Of a stretch of 64,000 bases of DNA, positions 7,978 to 16,977 are shown one piece after another (positions within the stretch are counted from its first letter, which is position 1; every line of letters starts with the position of its first letter). The notes under the pieces were generated by a model, which was not told the origin of the DNA, searched no databases, and was given only the letters and a program-made list of their open reading frames with translations. The stretch is from Hallerella sp964397425 (GTDB lineage: Bacteria > Fibrobacterota > Fibrobacteria > Fibrobacterales > Fibrobacteraceae). Position numbers and translations under genes: made by a program. Location of the stretch: NCBI GenBank assembly GCA_964397425.1, contig CAYNID010000001.1, positions 186,001 to 250,000 on the forward strand, in the 5' to 3' direction.

Positions 7978-9399
7978 ATGATTCTTGTCCGGTATGTGTT
8001 GAAGGAACATGTCGCGCCCTTTTTGCTGGCGTTGTTTGTCATCACATTCCTATTTGTGGTCGATTTCTTGGTGACCATTTTGGACAATGTGCTTTCCAAA
8101 GGCCTCCCCGCTTCTACCGTATTGGAAATTTTCCTGTTGAACATCGCGTGGATGCTTTCCCTGTCCATTCCAATGGCTGTTTTGGTCGCCTGCTTGATGG
8201 CGTTTGGACGCCTTTCCGGAGATCAGGAAATTACGGCGATGAAAGCGGCGGGCGTTTCACCCCTTTCCATGATGCGCCCGGTTTTGCTTGTCGGCGTTCT
8301 GGTGGCGGAACTACTCATTCTGTTCAACAACTGGATTTTGCCGGAAGCGAATCACCGTTCTGTGGAGCTGATGAGTGCCGTTTCCCGGAAAAAACCGCAT
8401 GCGTTTGTCGATGCGGGAAAACTCATCACGCAATTTCCCGGAGTCCAGCTTTGGGTGGACAGGATTGATCCTTCGACGGGAACGTTATACGGAATCCAGA
8501 TTTTTGAAACGGGGGGCAAGGGACCGCCCCGGGTCGTCATTGCGGACAGCGCGACGATGGATTATGTGGACAATGGTTCTACGCTGATGCTCCGCTTGAA
8601 AAGTGGAGAAAATCACATGGTAGACAAGGATAATGCGGCGGATTATTTCCGGATTCGGTTCTCGTCCGAAGATTTCGCCATGAAAAATGTGAACGACCGT
8701 CTTGAACGCCGGGATAGGAAGCACCGCAGCGACAGGGAAATGCCTATAGAAATGATGCTCGACGTGATTAAAGAGGCGAAAAAGAACGAGCAAAAGATCA
8801 TCGAAGAATCCAAAAAGGACCTTTTTCCCGATGTGATTCGGATGCGTGAACTTCTCTTGGGGGATTCCGTTGTTCCGGCGAAGGGAGATTGGAATTTGAA
8901 CTCCGATTCTCTGCGACATTCCCGGGCGTTGCGGGATGTTTCTGTTGCGGAAAGGACGCGGACGCGTTTGGTGCAACGGGTATCGGACCGTGTTTTGAAT
9001 GAAAAGAAACGGCAAGCCCAGTATTGGGTTGAAGTTCATAAAAAATTCAGTACGAGTGTTGCGTGCATTGTCTTTGTGCTGATTGGCGCGCCTTTGGGAA
9101 TCATGGCGAGAAAGGGGGGCATTGGAACGGGAATCATTTACAGCATCGCGTTCTTTGTACTGTATTGGGTGTGTTTGATTGGCGGTGAAAATTTGGCTGA
9201 CCGCTTGATTGTATCTCCGGCGTTGGCCATGTGGATTTCAAATATTTTAATCGGGGCGTTTGGAATTTTATTCACTTGGAAAATGTATCGCGACCGTTAT
9301 TCGGGAATGACTCCGCTTGGGCGGGTAAAGGGCCTGTTTGCGGGAATCCTGAAAAAATGTCGCCGGGGGAAATCGGCGGGAAAGGAGGTTTCCCGGTGA
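7978..9399 (+). CDS. lptF: LPS export permease, LptF/LptG (YjgP/YjgQ) family
   Basis: LptF and LptG are the inner-membrane subunits of the LptBFG transporter that extracts LPS and passes it to LptC. This 473-residue protein shows three N-terminal membrane helices including 'FLLALFVITFLFVVDFLV'. The family string 'FGRLSGDQEITAMKAAGVSP' follows, then a large periplasmic jellyroll region (about 120-360) and three C-terminal helices ('VACIVFVLIGAPLGIM'). It is immediately followed by a second paralogue whose GTG overlaps this stop. LptF versus LptG is assigned by order only. Confidence 0.85.
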   Translation: MILVRYVLKEHVAPFLLALFVITFLFVVDFLVTILDNVLSKGLPASTVLEIFLLNIAWMLSLSIPMAVLVACLMAFGRLSGDQEITAMKAAGVSPLSMMRPVLLVGVLVAELLILFNNWILPEANHRSVELMSAVSRKKPHAFVDAGKLITQFPGVQLWVDRIDPSTGTLYGIQIFETGGKGPPRVVIADSATMDYVDNGSTLMLRLKSGENHMVDKDNAADYFRIRFSSEDFAMKNVNDRLERRDRKHRSDREMPIEMMLDVIKEAKKNEQKIIEESKKDLFPDVIRMRELLLGDSVVPAKGDWNLNSDSLRHSRALRDVSVAERTRTRLVQRVSDRVLNEKKRQAQYWVEVHKKFSTSVACIVFVLIGAPLGIMARKGGIGTGIIYSIAFFVLYWVCLIGGENLADRLIVSPALAMWISNILIGAFGILFTWKMYRDRYSGMTPLGRVKGLFAGILKKCRRGKSAGKEVSR

Positions 9400-10643
9400 A
9401 GTTTTCCCGATACCTGGTTTTGCATTTTTTGAAGATGTTTTTGCTCGTGCTTTTGGGCGCGGTCTTCATGTTCATCGTAATCGATTTTGTGGGAAATATC
9501 AAAACATGGCTTTCTCGCGATTTGGCCGATGCCCGTGAATATTATTTGGCGTATTTGCCGTATATCGTTTATTTGGTGACTCCGGTCGCCCTTTTCATCG
9601 GCGTCGTGGCTTCGGTGGGGAATATGTCCCGCCATTTGGAAATCATGGCTATTCAGCAGTCCGGAAGAAGTCCTTTCCGCGCGCTGTTTCCCATTTTCTG
9701 GGTGGGAATCGCCGTGACAGGATTTTCTTTTTACCTAGATGCGAAAGTCTTGCCGGATGCCAACCATTCCCGTTATAAAATCATGGAACCGATGTCGCAG
9801 CAGCGTCGGGATCCGCGGATTAAAGACAAGCGCGATTTTGTGTATATATCGGGGGACAAAACCAGCTGGTTCATGCGCTCTTACAGCGGAAACGCGAAAC
9901 TCGGCAGGGATGTCGTTTTGCTCGTTTATCGGGAGGGAAACCTTTACGAACGCTTTGATGCCCGCCGTTTGCGTTGGATGGGACCGGATACGGTTTGGAA
10001 GGAACTCCCGTTCAAGGGGGAAGTCGCCCGCAAAAAGGCGAATGCCCGGGAACAGGGTGAAAACTTTTCTTTTGCAGATTCGGCGCGTTCAAACGGGGAT
10101 TCTTCGGCGTTGAAAGAGTCCCTTCCGCGGGAAATGGAAAAAATCAAGCCGGGATACTGGCGGCTTGAAGATGGCTTCCGGAGATTGTTCCTGAACGATG
10201 GAACGGTGCGCGTTCGGCATTTTTCCCGTGAAAGCTTAAAAGACAAGACGACTTTGCTCCCGGAAGATTTTTTGGATGAACGTCAACGCGGCGATGAAAT
10301 GGATGCGAAAACCATTTTGCGGAAAATCGAAGTGCAACGGCGTTCCGGCGAAAAAACCAGTAAATTGGAAACCGCTTATTACTTCAAATTTTCCGGCTCG
10401 ATGATGAATTTTATCGTGCTGCTCATCGGGGCGGCTCTCGCTCATCGTTTTAATCGAAACGGAGGCCTTTCTCAAAAGTTCGGGGTTGGGATTCTTTTGG
10501 TGTTTAGCTATTATGTAGTTATTCGGATTGGTCTCAAAATGGGTGAAAACGGTGCCGTGGATCCCATGCTCGGGGCCTGGATTGGGCACATCATTTTTGC
10601 GGTCATTGCCGTGGGAATGTTGTACCGGTCATTCCGTCCCTAA
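9396..10643 (+). CDS. lptG: LPS export permease, LptG/LptF (YjgP/YjgQ) family
   Basis: This second permease (415 residues) starts MKFSRYLVLHFLKMF, followed by membrane helices, the family motif 'MSRHLEIMAIQQSGRSPFRALFP', a periplasmic domain and C-terminal helices ('MMNFIVLLIGAALAHRF'). I choose the GTG at 9396 because GGAGG at about 9384 is well spaced and it overlaps the lptF stop; the frame is open further upstream inside lptF, but that would be an unlikely extension. Together with the preceding gene it would form the LptFG pair; lptB and lptC are not in the window. Confidence 0.85.
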   Translation: MKFSRYLVLHFLKMFLLVLLGAVFMFIVIDFVGNIKTWLSRDLADAREYYLAYLPYIVYLVTPVALFIGVVASVGNMSRHLEIMAIQQSGRSPFRALFPIFWVGIAVTGFSFYLDAKVLPDANHSRYKIMEPMSQQRRDPRIKDKRDFVYISGDKTSWFMRSYSGNAKLGRDVVLLVYREGNLYERFDARRLRWMGPDTVWKELPFKGEVARKKANAREQGENFSFADSARSNGDSSALKESLPREMEKIKPGYWRLEDGFRRLFLNDGTVRVRHFSRESLKDKTTLLPEDFLDERQRGDEMDAKTILRKIEVQRRSGEKTSKLETAYYFKFSGSMMNFIVLLIGAALAHRFNRNGGLSQKFGVGILLVFSYYVVIRIGLKMGENGAVDPMLGAWIGHIIFAVIAVGMLYRSFRP

Positions 10644-10661
10644 ACGATTGTCCGGTGGAAT

Positions 10662-12554
10662 ATGTCTGATATTTTATACGTCGTTTCCGGTTTGCTGGTG
10701 GGTCTTGCGTTTCAAGGCGGACTTTTTCTCTTTGCCATCCCCTTTGCGCTGGTCGCTTTGGTGCTCGCCTGGTTGAACAGGCCGAGTCTTCCCGTTGCGG
10801 CGAACAAGACGGCGACTGTTCCCATTTTGCGGGCGAATCGGGAAACGGATAGGACGGAAGTCGGGCGAATCTTGCGCCCTGCCATGACGCAAACGGGAAT
10901 TGTCCTTGCGACGAAAGAAACCTTTTCGGCTTATCCCGGCGAAGGGGATTCGGCGTTCAGCAAACTCAAGGATGATGAAATCTGGCAAAAATTGGAAAAA
11001 GATTTGAACGTGGCTTATGCGGCTGTGCTTCGGTCACTGCGCGGTTTGATACCCCACGCACATTCCGTGGTGCTCTTGTTCAAAACGGGGAACGGTAAAG
11101 CTTTCCGTGTGCGGCAATATTCGACAGAATCCGAAGACGAAATCAATCCGATGGCAGAAATTGCCGATGGGGCGGGAATCGTCGGGCAACTGGCAAACCG
11201 CGACTTGTTGCGCATTTTGGAAGGGGATCTTTTGAATGGAAAAGGGTTGGGCTATTACAATGGACTTCCTCCAGTACATTCTGTAGCCGGTGTTCCCATC
11301 TTCAATGGTAAAAGGGAGCGCGTAGGAGCCCTGGTTGTCGATTCTTTGGAACAAAACGCATTTTCTGCGGACATGATTCCCATTCTCAACAATTTCGCAA
11401 CCATGTTTTACATGCTCACGTACAAAAGTTATACGTCGGCGGCGAATTATCGGGAAAAGAAAAAGTTTTACGAGCTCACCACATACCAGCAGAAGTTTTT
11501 CAAGACGACAATGCTGCGGGATACTTACAAGGAAATTTTTGATTATGTCAGCCGGAATTTCCAGGCGGACCGCATCATGATTCTTGTTTTCGATCATCCG
11601 GAATCGGATGAAGGAACGGTGGCTTTTTGCCGTGGCGAAGATGAACAGAGTTTCGAAGGAATGCGTTTTTCATTGTCGGACAAGGGCATTTTGCAATTGT
11701 CCATGATGCAGCACATGCCTACGGAACGCACTTTCAGCGGACGGCCTTCGGATTATGTTCCCAGGTTGAACGATGCGGAAGTCCGCAATCATTCTTTGCG
11801 GTATCTTTTTGTGCAACCCAGTTCCATGACCATGCGCAATGCGGCTTTGAACGAACCTTCGGAACTTGCCATTTGCCTAGAACGCCATTATCCGGAAGTT
11901 TTGGGACAATTGGAAAAGGATTTGCTCCGGTTCATGGTGAACATCGCTTATTTCGCTTACCAGCGCGGAAAACAATTTGAATTTGAACAATTCAAAATGT
12001 ATCATGACGCGTTGACGGGGCTGTTGAATCGCCGCACAATTGACGAAAAAATCGACAAATTGAACCAGGTTCACCAAACGCGCAATGTCGGCGTGATGAT
12101 GATGGATATTGACCATTTCAAAAAAATCAACGACACTTACGGGCATCAGGCGGGAGACGCTGTGTTGAAAGAAGTCGCGTCCCGGATAGCATCTGTTGCG
12201 CAAACGGGAGAAAATTTGCTCGCAAGGTATGGCGGCGAGGAATTTTTTGTCGCCCTTCCCGATGCGACAGAAACATCGTTGGTGAATACGGCGGAAAACA
12301 TCCGCACGGCGGTCTGTTCCAAGCCGATAGACATTCAACAGGGAAATCCCATCAATGTATCGGTGAGCATTGGGTGCTTCCTTGCCGCGGAGGACTTTCA
12401 CGGAGAAATGCTTCGGGCCGTCCAGTATGCGGATGAGGCGCTTTACAAGGCGAAGGACAGCGGACGCAATCGCGTTATCCGTTATGAAAACCGGAATACG
12501 GAAGAGGAATTCGCCGAAGAACTCGCCCAATCGAATTCAAAGTTGGAATCCTAA
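10662..12554 (+). CDS. Membrane-associated GAF-domain diguanylate cyclase
   Basis: This 630-residue protein begins with hydrophobic helices (residues ~3-40). One GAF-like domain (~110-260) is recognisable from 'GAGIVGQLANRDLLRILEGD' and 'VAGVPIFNGKRERVGALVVD'. A second GAF-like region follows (~280-430), then a C-terminal GGDEF domain. The active-site signature RYGGEEF and the upstream 'HDALTGLLNRRTID' are intact, so it should make cyclic di-GMP from two GTP. The RxxD inhibitory site is absent (the aligned residues are TGEN), so product inhibition at that site is not expected. A GGTGG site precedes the ATG. The signal sensed by the GAF regions is unknown. Confidence 0.85.
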   Translation: MSDILYVVSGLLVGLAFQGGLFLFAIPFALVALVLAWLNRPSLPVAANKTATVPILRANRETDRTEVGRILRPAMTQTGIVLATKETFSAYPGEGDSAFSKLKDDEIWQKLEKDLNVAYAAVLRSLRGLIPHAHSVVLLFKTGNGKAFRVRQYSTESEDEINPMAEIADGAGIVGQLANRDLLRILEGDLLNGKGLGYYNGLPPVHSVAGVPIFNGKRERVGALVVDSLEQNAFSADMIPILNNFATMFYMLTYKSYTSAANYREKKKFYELTTYQQKFFKTTMLRDTYKEIFDYVSRNFQADRIMILVFDHPESDEGTVAFCRGEDEQSFEGMRFSLSDKGILQLSMMQHMPTERTFSGRPSDYVPRLNDAEVRNHSLRYLFVQPSSMTMRNAALNEPSELAICLERHYPEVLGQLEKDLLRFMVNIAYFAYQRGKQFEFEQFKMYHDALTGLLNRRTIDEKIDKLNQVHQTRNVGVMMMDIDHFKKINDTYGHQAGDAVLKEVASRIASVAQTGENLLARYGGEEFFVALPDATETSLVNTAENIRTAVCSKPIDIQQGNPINVSVSIGCFLAAEDFHGEMLRAVQYADEALYKAKDSGRNRVIRYENRNTEEEFAEELAQSNSKLES

Positions 12555-12557
12555 TCG

Positions 12558-14030
12558 ATGTTTACTTCAATTGACTGGATTGTCCTTTGCCTTTATGTGT
12601 TGCTATCGGTTGGCATTGGACTTTGGACATCTCGCGGGAACAAAAATTATGGCGAATATATGCGCGGTGGCGGTTCCATGCCGTGGATTGCCATCGGCGT
12701 GAGTTTAATCGCGACATCGGTCAGCGCGACAACTTTTTTGGGAAATCCGGCGGAATCTTATTCGGCGGACATGAGTTTTCTCATGAACAACATCGGGGCG
12801 TTGATTGCTATCGCTGTGGTCGGTCTCGTTTTTATTCCGCGGATTCGGGCGGCTAAAATTTCAAGCGCATACGAAATCTTTGAACGCCGATTTTCACCTG
12901 CCGTTCGCCGGCTTGCAGCTGTATTTTACTGTTTGCATCTTCTTCTCCGCATGGGGATTCTTTTGTATGCGCCATCCCTTGTCCTCGCTCCGATTTTAGG
13001 CGTGGACATCCGCGTCGCCATTTTGATTACGGCAGTCGTTTCGACTGTTTACACCTGGTTCGGCGGATTCAAAGCGGTCGTTTGGACCGATGTGATGCAA
13101 TTCCTTGTTTTGTTTGGCGGTGGCGTTTTTGCCCTTTGGGTTTTGGCGGATGGTGTCGGCGGATTTTCGGAAATGCTCGGCATGGCTTCTTCGGCGGGAA
13201 AGACCAAATTTTTTGACGCATTGGACTGGAATCCGGCGAATGCGAGAAACCTTTTTTCGGCGGGAATCGCGTATGCGTTCACAGAAATTTCCATCCGCGG
13301 TTGTGATCAGCAATTTGTGCAGCGTTATCTGAGCTGCGATTCGGTGAAGTCGGCAAATGCGTCGAGCATTCTCAGCATGGTCTTGGGCGTTTTTGTTTCC
13401 GTTCTTTTCTTCCTTGTTGGTGCGGGGCTGTTTGTGTATTATCAAGTGGCGGGTGTCGAAATTCTCCCGGCGCAAATTCCGCTAAATGAAGTCTTTCCGC
13501 ATTTCATCGTGAATACGCTCCCTGCAGGCGCGACAGGTCTTGTTGTCGCCGCTATTTACGCTGCGGCCATGAGCAGCCTTTCTAGCGCCATCAACGCTCT
13601 TGGCAATACGACAGTCAAAGATGTGCTTCTCGTGCGGACTGAAAATGCCGCGTCCCTTGCCAAAGCGAGACTGTGGACGATTCTTTGGGCACTGCTCAGT
13701 ACGGGGTGCGCTTTTGTCGCGGCGGCAATGCAAAGCGACTCCCTGCTGAAAAATGCGCTGTTCTTTACGGGACTTTTTACGGGTCCGCTTTTGGCGATGT
13801 TCCTGTTGGCGTTTTTTGCAAATAAATTAAAGACTTGGCAGATTTCTGTCGGAGTTCTTTGCGGGATGTCCTCTATTTTACTTTTCAATTCGATTCCCGT
13901 GTTCCCATCGTATCAGCCTCCATTCGGCGGAGTGCTGTGCTTTTTTTGGAATCCGGTTATTTCCTGTGTGACAACTTTTGCCGTCGCCTGGATTCTTGGC
14001 TTTTTCAACAGAAGGGTTCATGACAGATAA
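12558..14030 (+). CDS. Sodium/solute symporter (SSS family)
   Basis: This 490-residue multi-spanning membrane protein has about 13 hydrophobic helices. SSS-family strings are visible: 'GGGSMPWIAIGVSLIATSVSATTFLGNPAE' near the N-terminus, 'WFGGFKAVVWTDVMQFLVLF', and 'GLVVAAIYAAAMSSLSSAINAL', the conserved sodium-site helix with its Ser pair. Members take up sugars, amino acids or carboxylates with sodium; the substrate cannot be read from the sequence. It starts three bases after the diguanylate cyclase stop and overlaps tadA by 11 bases. Confidence 0.85.
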   Translation: MFTSIDWIVLCLYVLLSVGIGLWTSRGNKNYGEYMRGGGSMPWIAIGVSLIATSVSATTFLGNPAESYSADMSFLMNNIGALIAIAVVGLVFIPRIRAAKISSAYEIFERRFSPAVRRLAAVFYCLHLLLRMGILLYAPSLVLAPILGVDIRVAILITAVVSTVYTWFGGFKAVVWTDVMQFLVLFGGGVFALWVLADGVGGFSEMLGMASSAGKTKFFDALDWNPANARNLFSAGIAYAFTEISIRGCDQQFVQRYLSCDSVKSANASSILSMVLGVFVSVLFFLVGAGLFVYYQVAGVEILPAQIPLNEVFPHFIVNTLPAGATGLVVAAIYAAAMSSLSSAINALGNTTVKDVLLVRTENAASLAKARLWTILWALLSTGCAFVAAAMQSDSLLKNALFFTGLFTGPLLAMFLLAFFANKLKTWQISVGVLCGMSSILLFNSIPVFPSYQPPFGGVLCFFWNPVISCVTTFAVAWILGFFNRRVHDR

Positions 14031-14523
14031 AGAAGATTTGCGTTGGATGGATGCCGCACTCCGCGAAGCGGAACGCGCTTATGAAAAGGGCGAAGTCCCC
14101 ATTGGTTGCGTCATCGTCAAAGATGGCAGGTGCATCGCCCGCGGATACAATCAGGTGGAAACCTTAAAAGATGCGACGGCCCATGCGGAAATCATCGCCA
14201 TTGGTGCGGCTTCTTCCGCTCTTGAAAACTGGCGGCTTTCCGGAGCGACTCTTTATGTCACATTGGAACCGTGCCCCATGTGTGCCGGGGCGATTTTGAA
14301 CAGTCGGATTTCACGAATTGTCTACGGATCTCCCGATACGCGTTTTGGCGGTTGCGGAACGACGATTGATGTGGTGACCGGAAATGCCCTGGGGCAAAAA
14401 GTTCAAGTGACTGGCGGCGTCAAAGCCGACGAATGCTTGGGCTTGTTGAAAGCGTTTTTCATGGAAATGCGCGAAAAGAAGGGCGATTCCGGTCAAAAAC
14501 CGCCAAAGAAAAACCTTTCTTGA
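14020..14523 (+). CDS. tadA: tRNA-specific adenosine deaminase TadA
   Basis: TadA deaminates the wobble adenosine (A34) of tRNA-Arg(ACG) to inosine. The 167-residue protein carries the deaminase zinc signature: HAE at 55-57 and PCPMC with Cys85 and Cys88. It also has the TadA-specific 'YGSPDTRFGGCGT'. The start at 14020 is preferred: GAAGGG lies just upstream, and a longer reading would run far back into the symporter gene. The length matches the family. It is the last gene of the run beginning at 7978. Confidence 0.92.
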   Translation: MTDKEDLRWMDAALREAERAYEKGEVPIGCVIVKDGRCIARGYNQVETLKDATAHAEIIAIGAASSALENWRLSGATLYVTLEPCPMCAGAILNSRISRIVYGSPDTRFGGCGTTIDVVTGNALGQKVQVTGGVKADECLGLLKAFFMEMREKKGDSGQKPPKKNLS

Positions 14524-14525
14524 AT

Positions 14526-14531
14526 TATCTT
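14526..14531 (+). promoter_or_regulatory. TATCTTTG -10/-7 box for the motor-like operon
   Basis: TATCTT followed by TG (a TAnnTTTG match) lies seven bases before the ATG at 14539. It marks the likely start of the six-gene unit 14539-20125 as separate from tadA. Confidence 0.45.
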
Positions 14532-14538
14532 TGAAAAT

Positions 14539-15381
14539 ATGAACCGTTTTGCGTTTTTGCCCTTGACGTTTGCCGTGGCGGCAGCTTTGACCGCTTGCAA
14601 CGAAAAGACAGTCACTCTCGGATTCAACACGCAAAATCCGATGCCGGAAGATTACAAGTTGACAAGCTCCTTGCAATTTCTGATGGAATCGCCGGATTCT
14701 GGGAAAGCGGCATCACCGCAATCGATGAATGCGAATATCCATGTTGTAGTCCATTCGGAACTCCTTTCCGCTTATGATGACGGAACTGGACGTTTTTTGC
14801 TTCGCGTGGATTCGGCGAGTTATTCTTCGGACAATCGCTCGGTGGAAGAAACGGATCATATTGAACGTTACCTGAAAACGCAGGCGGTGCAATATAAAAT
14901 GGGCGGCGACGGTGAAATGCAATCAGTCCGCTTTGATGACATGGTCGCACTTCCTGATATCGGGGATGTGGATATTCGAAAGATTTTTCTGAAAGTTCAA
15001 CCTGTTTTGCCGTCGAGTCCCCTTGCTGTTGGAGATTCTTGGGAAAGGCAACAGGCCCTTGCCGATGAGGGCTATGGTCAAAGCGTTGTCTATAAATGGT
15101 TCAAACTGGTGGATGTATTTGAAAAAAATGGCGTGGAGCTCGCGAAGCTCGAAATGAACGTTCGCTACCGGCAACACAGCGAAGATGAATTGCAAATCAC
15201 GGAAAGCCCGGATTTTGTTTTGGGAACGGGAACCATTTTGTTCGATGTCCATGCGGGAAAGGTGGTTGAGGGGGACCTTCAGATAGAAGGGCGGGTTCGG
15301 GTGATTGAAAAGAAAATTTCCGACACCATTCCGGATTTGCGCGTGCGGCAAAAGATTTCCATCAGGAGCTTGCGCCGATGA
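14539..15381 (+). CDS. Lipoprotein, first gene of the motor-like operon
   Basis: This 280-residue exported protein has a lipoprotein signal peptide with lipobox LTAC (Cys at residue 20). The mature part is predicted to be beta-rich, with strings such as 'PSSPLAVGDSWERQ' that recur in uncharacterised Bacteroidetes-type lipoproteins. No catalytic motif is seen. The last four bases overlap the start of the beta-helix gene (ATGA), so it belongs to the run that ends with the MotA/MotB-like pair. Placement suggests an envelope component, but function is unknown. Confidence 0.6.
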   Translation: MNRFAFLPLTFAVAAALTACNEKTVTLGFNTQNPMPEDYKLTSSLQFLMESPDSGKAASPQSMNANIHVVVHSELLSAYDDGTGRFLLRVDSASYSSDNRSVEETDHIERYLKTQAVQYKMGGDGEMQSVRFDDMVALPDIGDVDIRKIFLKVQPVLPSSPLAVGDSWERQQALADEGYGQSVVYKWFKLVDVFEKNGVELAKLEMNVRYRQHSEDELQITESPDFVLGTGTILFDVHAGKVVEGDLQIEGRVRVIEKKISDTIPDLRVRQKISIRSLRR

Positions 15382-16076
15382 AATTTCTGATTTTTTCACT
15401 GCTTTGCCTGATAGGTTGGACTTTTGCAGAAACGCCTTTCCCGGCCCCCAAACACCACAAAGTTTCCCTTTCGGAAACCTCTTCGCCTTATTTGCTGGAA
15501 ACCAGTTTTGTTTTGGCGGAAGACGATACGCTCGAAATTGGACCCGGAGTCGAAGTTTTGTTTGGCGGTTACGCGCGGCTTTATTTGCGGGGAACAGTCC
15601 GTATCGAAGGCTCGGCAGAAAAACCCGTTGCATTTTTGAACGCGGATTCTGCGGAATCGTGGAATGGACTTTACATTTCTACGGGTGAAAACTTTTTTAC
15701 CGCCAAGCATTTGCGCATAGAAAATGCGTTCCGCAATACGGTCGTCCGTTCCCAAGGAATATTTGAAAACGTCCGTTTGGAAAACAACTACTATGGACTT
15801 TGGCTTGAAAATTCTCCCCGCTTTGAATTGGTCGGTTGCGATTTTTCAAGGAACCGCTTTGCGCTTTCCGTTGGCGTAGGAAACGTGAAGTTCCGCAATA
15901 CGAAAATTCACAATAATGTTTTTGGCCTGTATCTTTACCCGGGAACGTCTTTCGACGGGGATTCCCGGAGCGCCGTGAATAATTTGGAAGCGGATATCCG
16001 CAGGGAATCGGAATTCGCCGACAAGAGCCGCAAAGTTTCCAAAAACGTCTGGCAGCGGATCGAAGCCGGATTTTGA
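15378..16076 (+). CDS. Exported parallel beta-helix protein
   Basis: This 232-residue protein has a signal peptide (MKFLIFSLLCLIGWTFA). It is followed by short repeating strands typical of right-handed parallel beta-helices (NosD/PbH1 style): 'GTVRIEGSAEKPVAFL', 'WNGLYISTGENFFTAKHLRIENA', 'GIFENVRLENNYYGLWLENSPRF' and 'VKFRNTKIHNNVFGLYLYPG'. Such folds usually bind or cleave carbohydrate or act as scaffolds; no catalytic residues are recognised. It overlaps the lipoprotein gene and sits ten bases before the next gene. Confidence 0.6.
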   Translation: MKFLIFSLLCLIGWTFAETPFPAPKHHKVSLSETSSPYLLETSFVLAEDDTLEIGPGVEVLFGGYARLYLRGTVRIEGSAEKPVAFLNADSAESWNGLYISTGENFFTAKHLRIENAFRNTVVRSQGIFENVRLENNYYGLWLENSPRFELVGCDFSRNRFALSVGVGNVKFRNTKIHNNVFGLYLYPGTSFDGDSRSAVNNLEADIRRESEFADKSRKVSKNVWQRIEAGF

Positions 16077-16086
16077 GGTTGGGAAA

Positions 16087-16977
16087 GTGGAAGAATCGTT
16101 TCGCAGGGCAATTCGGAAAATGACGGGAACCAGTCTGTTGGGACTGGGTTTTGGGCAGGATCGCGCCGCGGAATTGTCGGAGCTTTCTCAGGCGATGGAT
16201 GTCCGCTGGTCAATTGCGCTTTATGAACATCTGGATGCGGTGGAATCGTCTCCAGAAGGCATGATGTCGGGGAGTGAAATGGTTTCAAATGGTCCTGTCG
16301 CCTGGAAACTTGCCGCTGAAGATTTCCCGTTCATTTTGGATGAATACCGTCAAAAATTCGATGAATTCCGCGCCAAGTGGATGCAGCGTTTTGCCACGGA
16401 TGAAATTACCCGGATGCTGCTGCAAAATCAATACCTTCTTCGTGATGATGATGGCTGGATTTACGCGGCTCCGGCGGACAAATTGCGCAATTTGTATTTT
16501 TCAACGATTCATTTGATGGTGGGGGATGCGGAAAAGCTTCTGGTCAATCTCTCTGGCCGCGTGGAACATATTCAAGAAAAACTTTCCAAGTTGTGGTATC
16601 GGGAAAGCGCTGTCGATGCCGCTTCTAAAATTTTACCTTCATTGGAAGCGGCTTTGCGCTCCAGTGAATACGCGTTGACTTCGCGGCTTCGCGCCTCCCT
16701 GTCGGGAATATCCCGTAAACGATTCATGGCGGAATTCAAGCCTTCACGGGAAAAACGGCATTTTTCTTCGGCAACCGCTTGCGCTCGAAATGTGGGGGCG
16801 AACCTTTCGAACATTGCTTACGAAAACGCCTTTTTGGCTTTTACGGATGACTTTTGCGATTATGCGCGGGGAATAACCCTTTTTATCGGCAAATGGTACC
16901 GTGATAAGTGGCTGTTGTATTTGCGCGGATTTTCGCGGGGACAGCTGGATCTTTTTACTCAAAAAAATGTGGAATGA
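16087..16977 (+). CDS. Unrecognised helical protein upstream of the MotA-like gene
   Basis: This 296-residue protein has no signal peptide or clear membrane helix and is rich in amphipathic helix (for example 'FDEFRAKWMQRFATDEITRMLLQ' and 'GRVEHIQEKLSKLWYRESAVDAASKIL'). I do not recognise a family. It lies between the beta-helix gene and the MotA/ZorA-like gene, and its TGA overlaps that gene's ATG (ATGA), so the two are translationally coupled. This points to a cytoplasmic partner of the channel, by context only. Confidence 0.55.
   Translation: MEESFRRAIRKMTGTSLLGLGFGQDRAAELSELSQAMDVRWSIALYEHLDAVESSPEGMMSGSEMVSNGPVAWKLAAEDFPFILDEYRQKFDEFRAKWMQRFATDEITRMLLQNQYLLRDDDGWIYAAPADKLRNLYFSTIHLMVGDAEKLLVNLSGRVEHIQEKLSKLWYRESAVDAASKILPSLEAALRSSEYALTSRLRASLSGISRKRFMAEFKPSREKRHFSSATACARNVGANLSNIAYENAFLAFTDDFCDYARGITLFIGKWYRDKWLLYLRGFSRGQLDLFTQKNVE

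Noticed and set aside
9231..9395. Longer N-terminus for the second LPS permease
   Set aside because: It would lie inside lptF. The GTG at 9396 has a GGAGG site and gives a normal family N-terminus.
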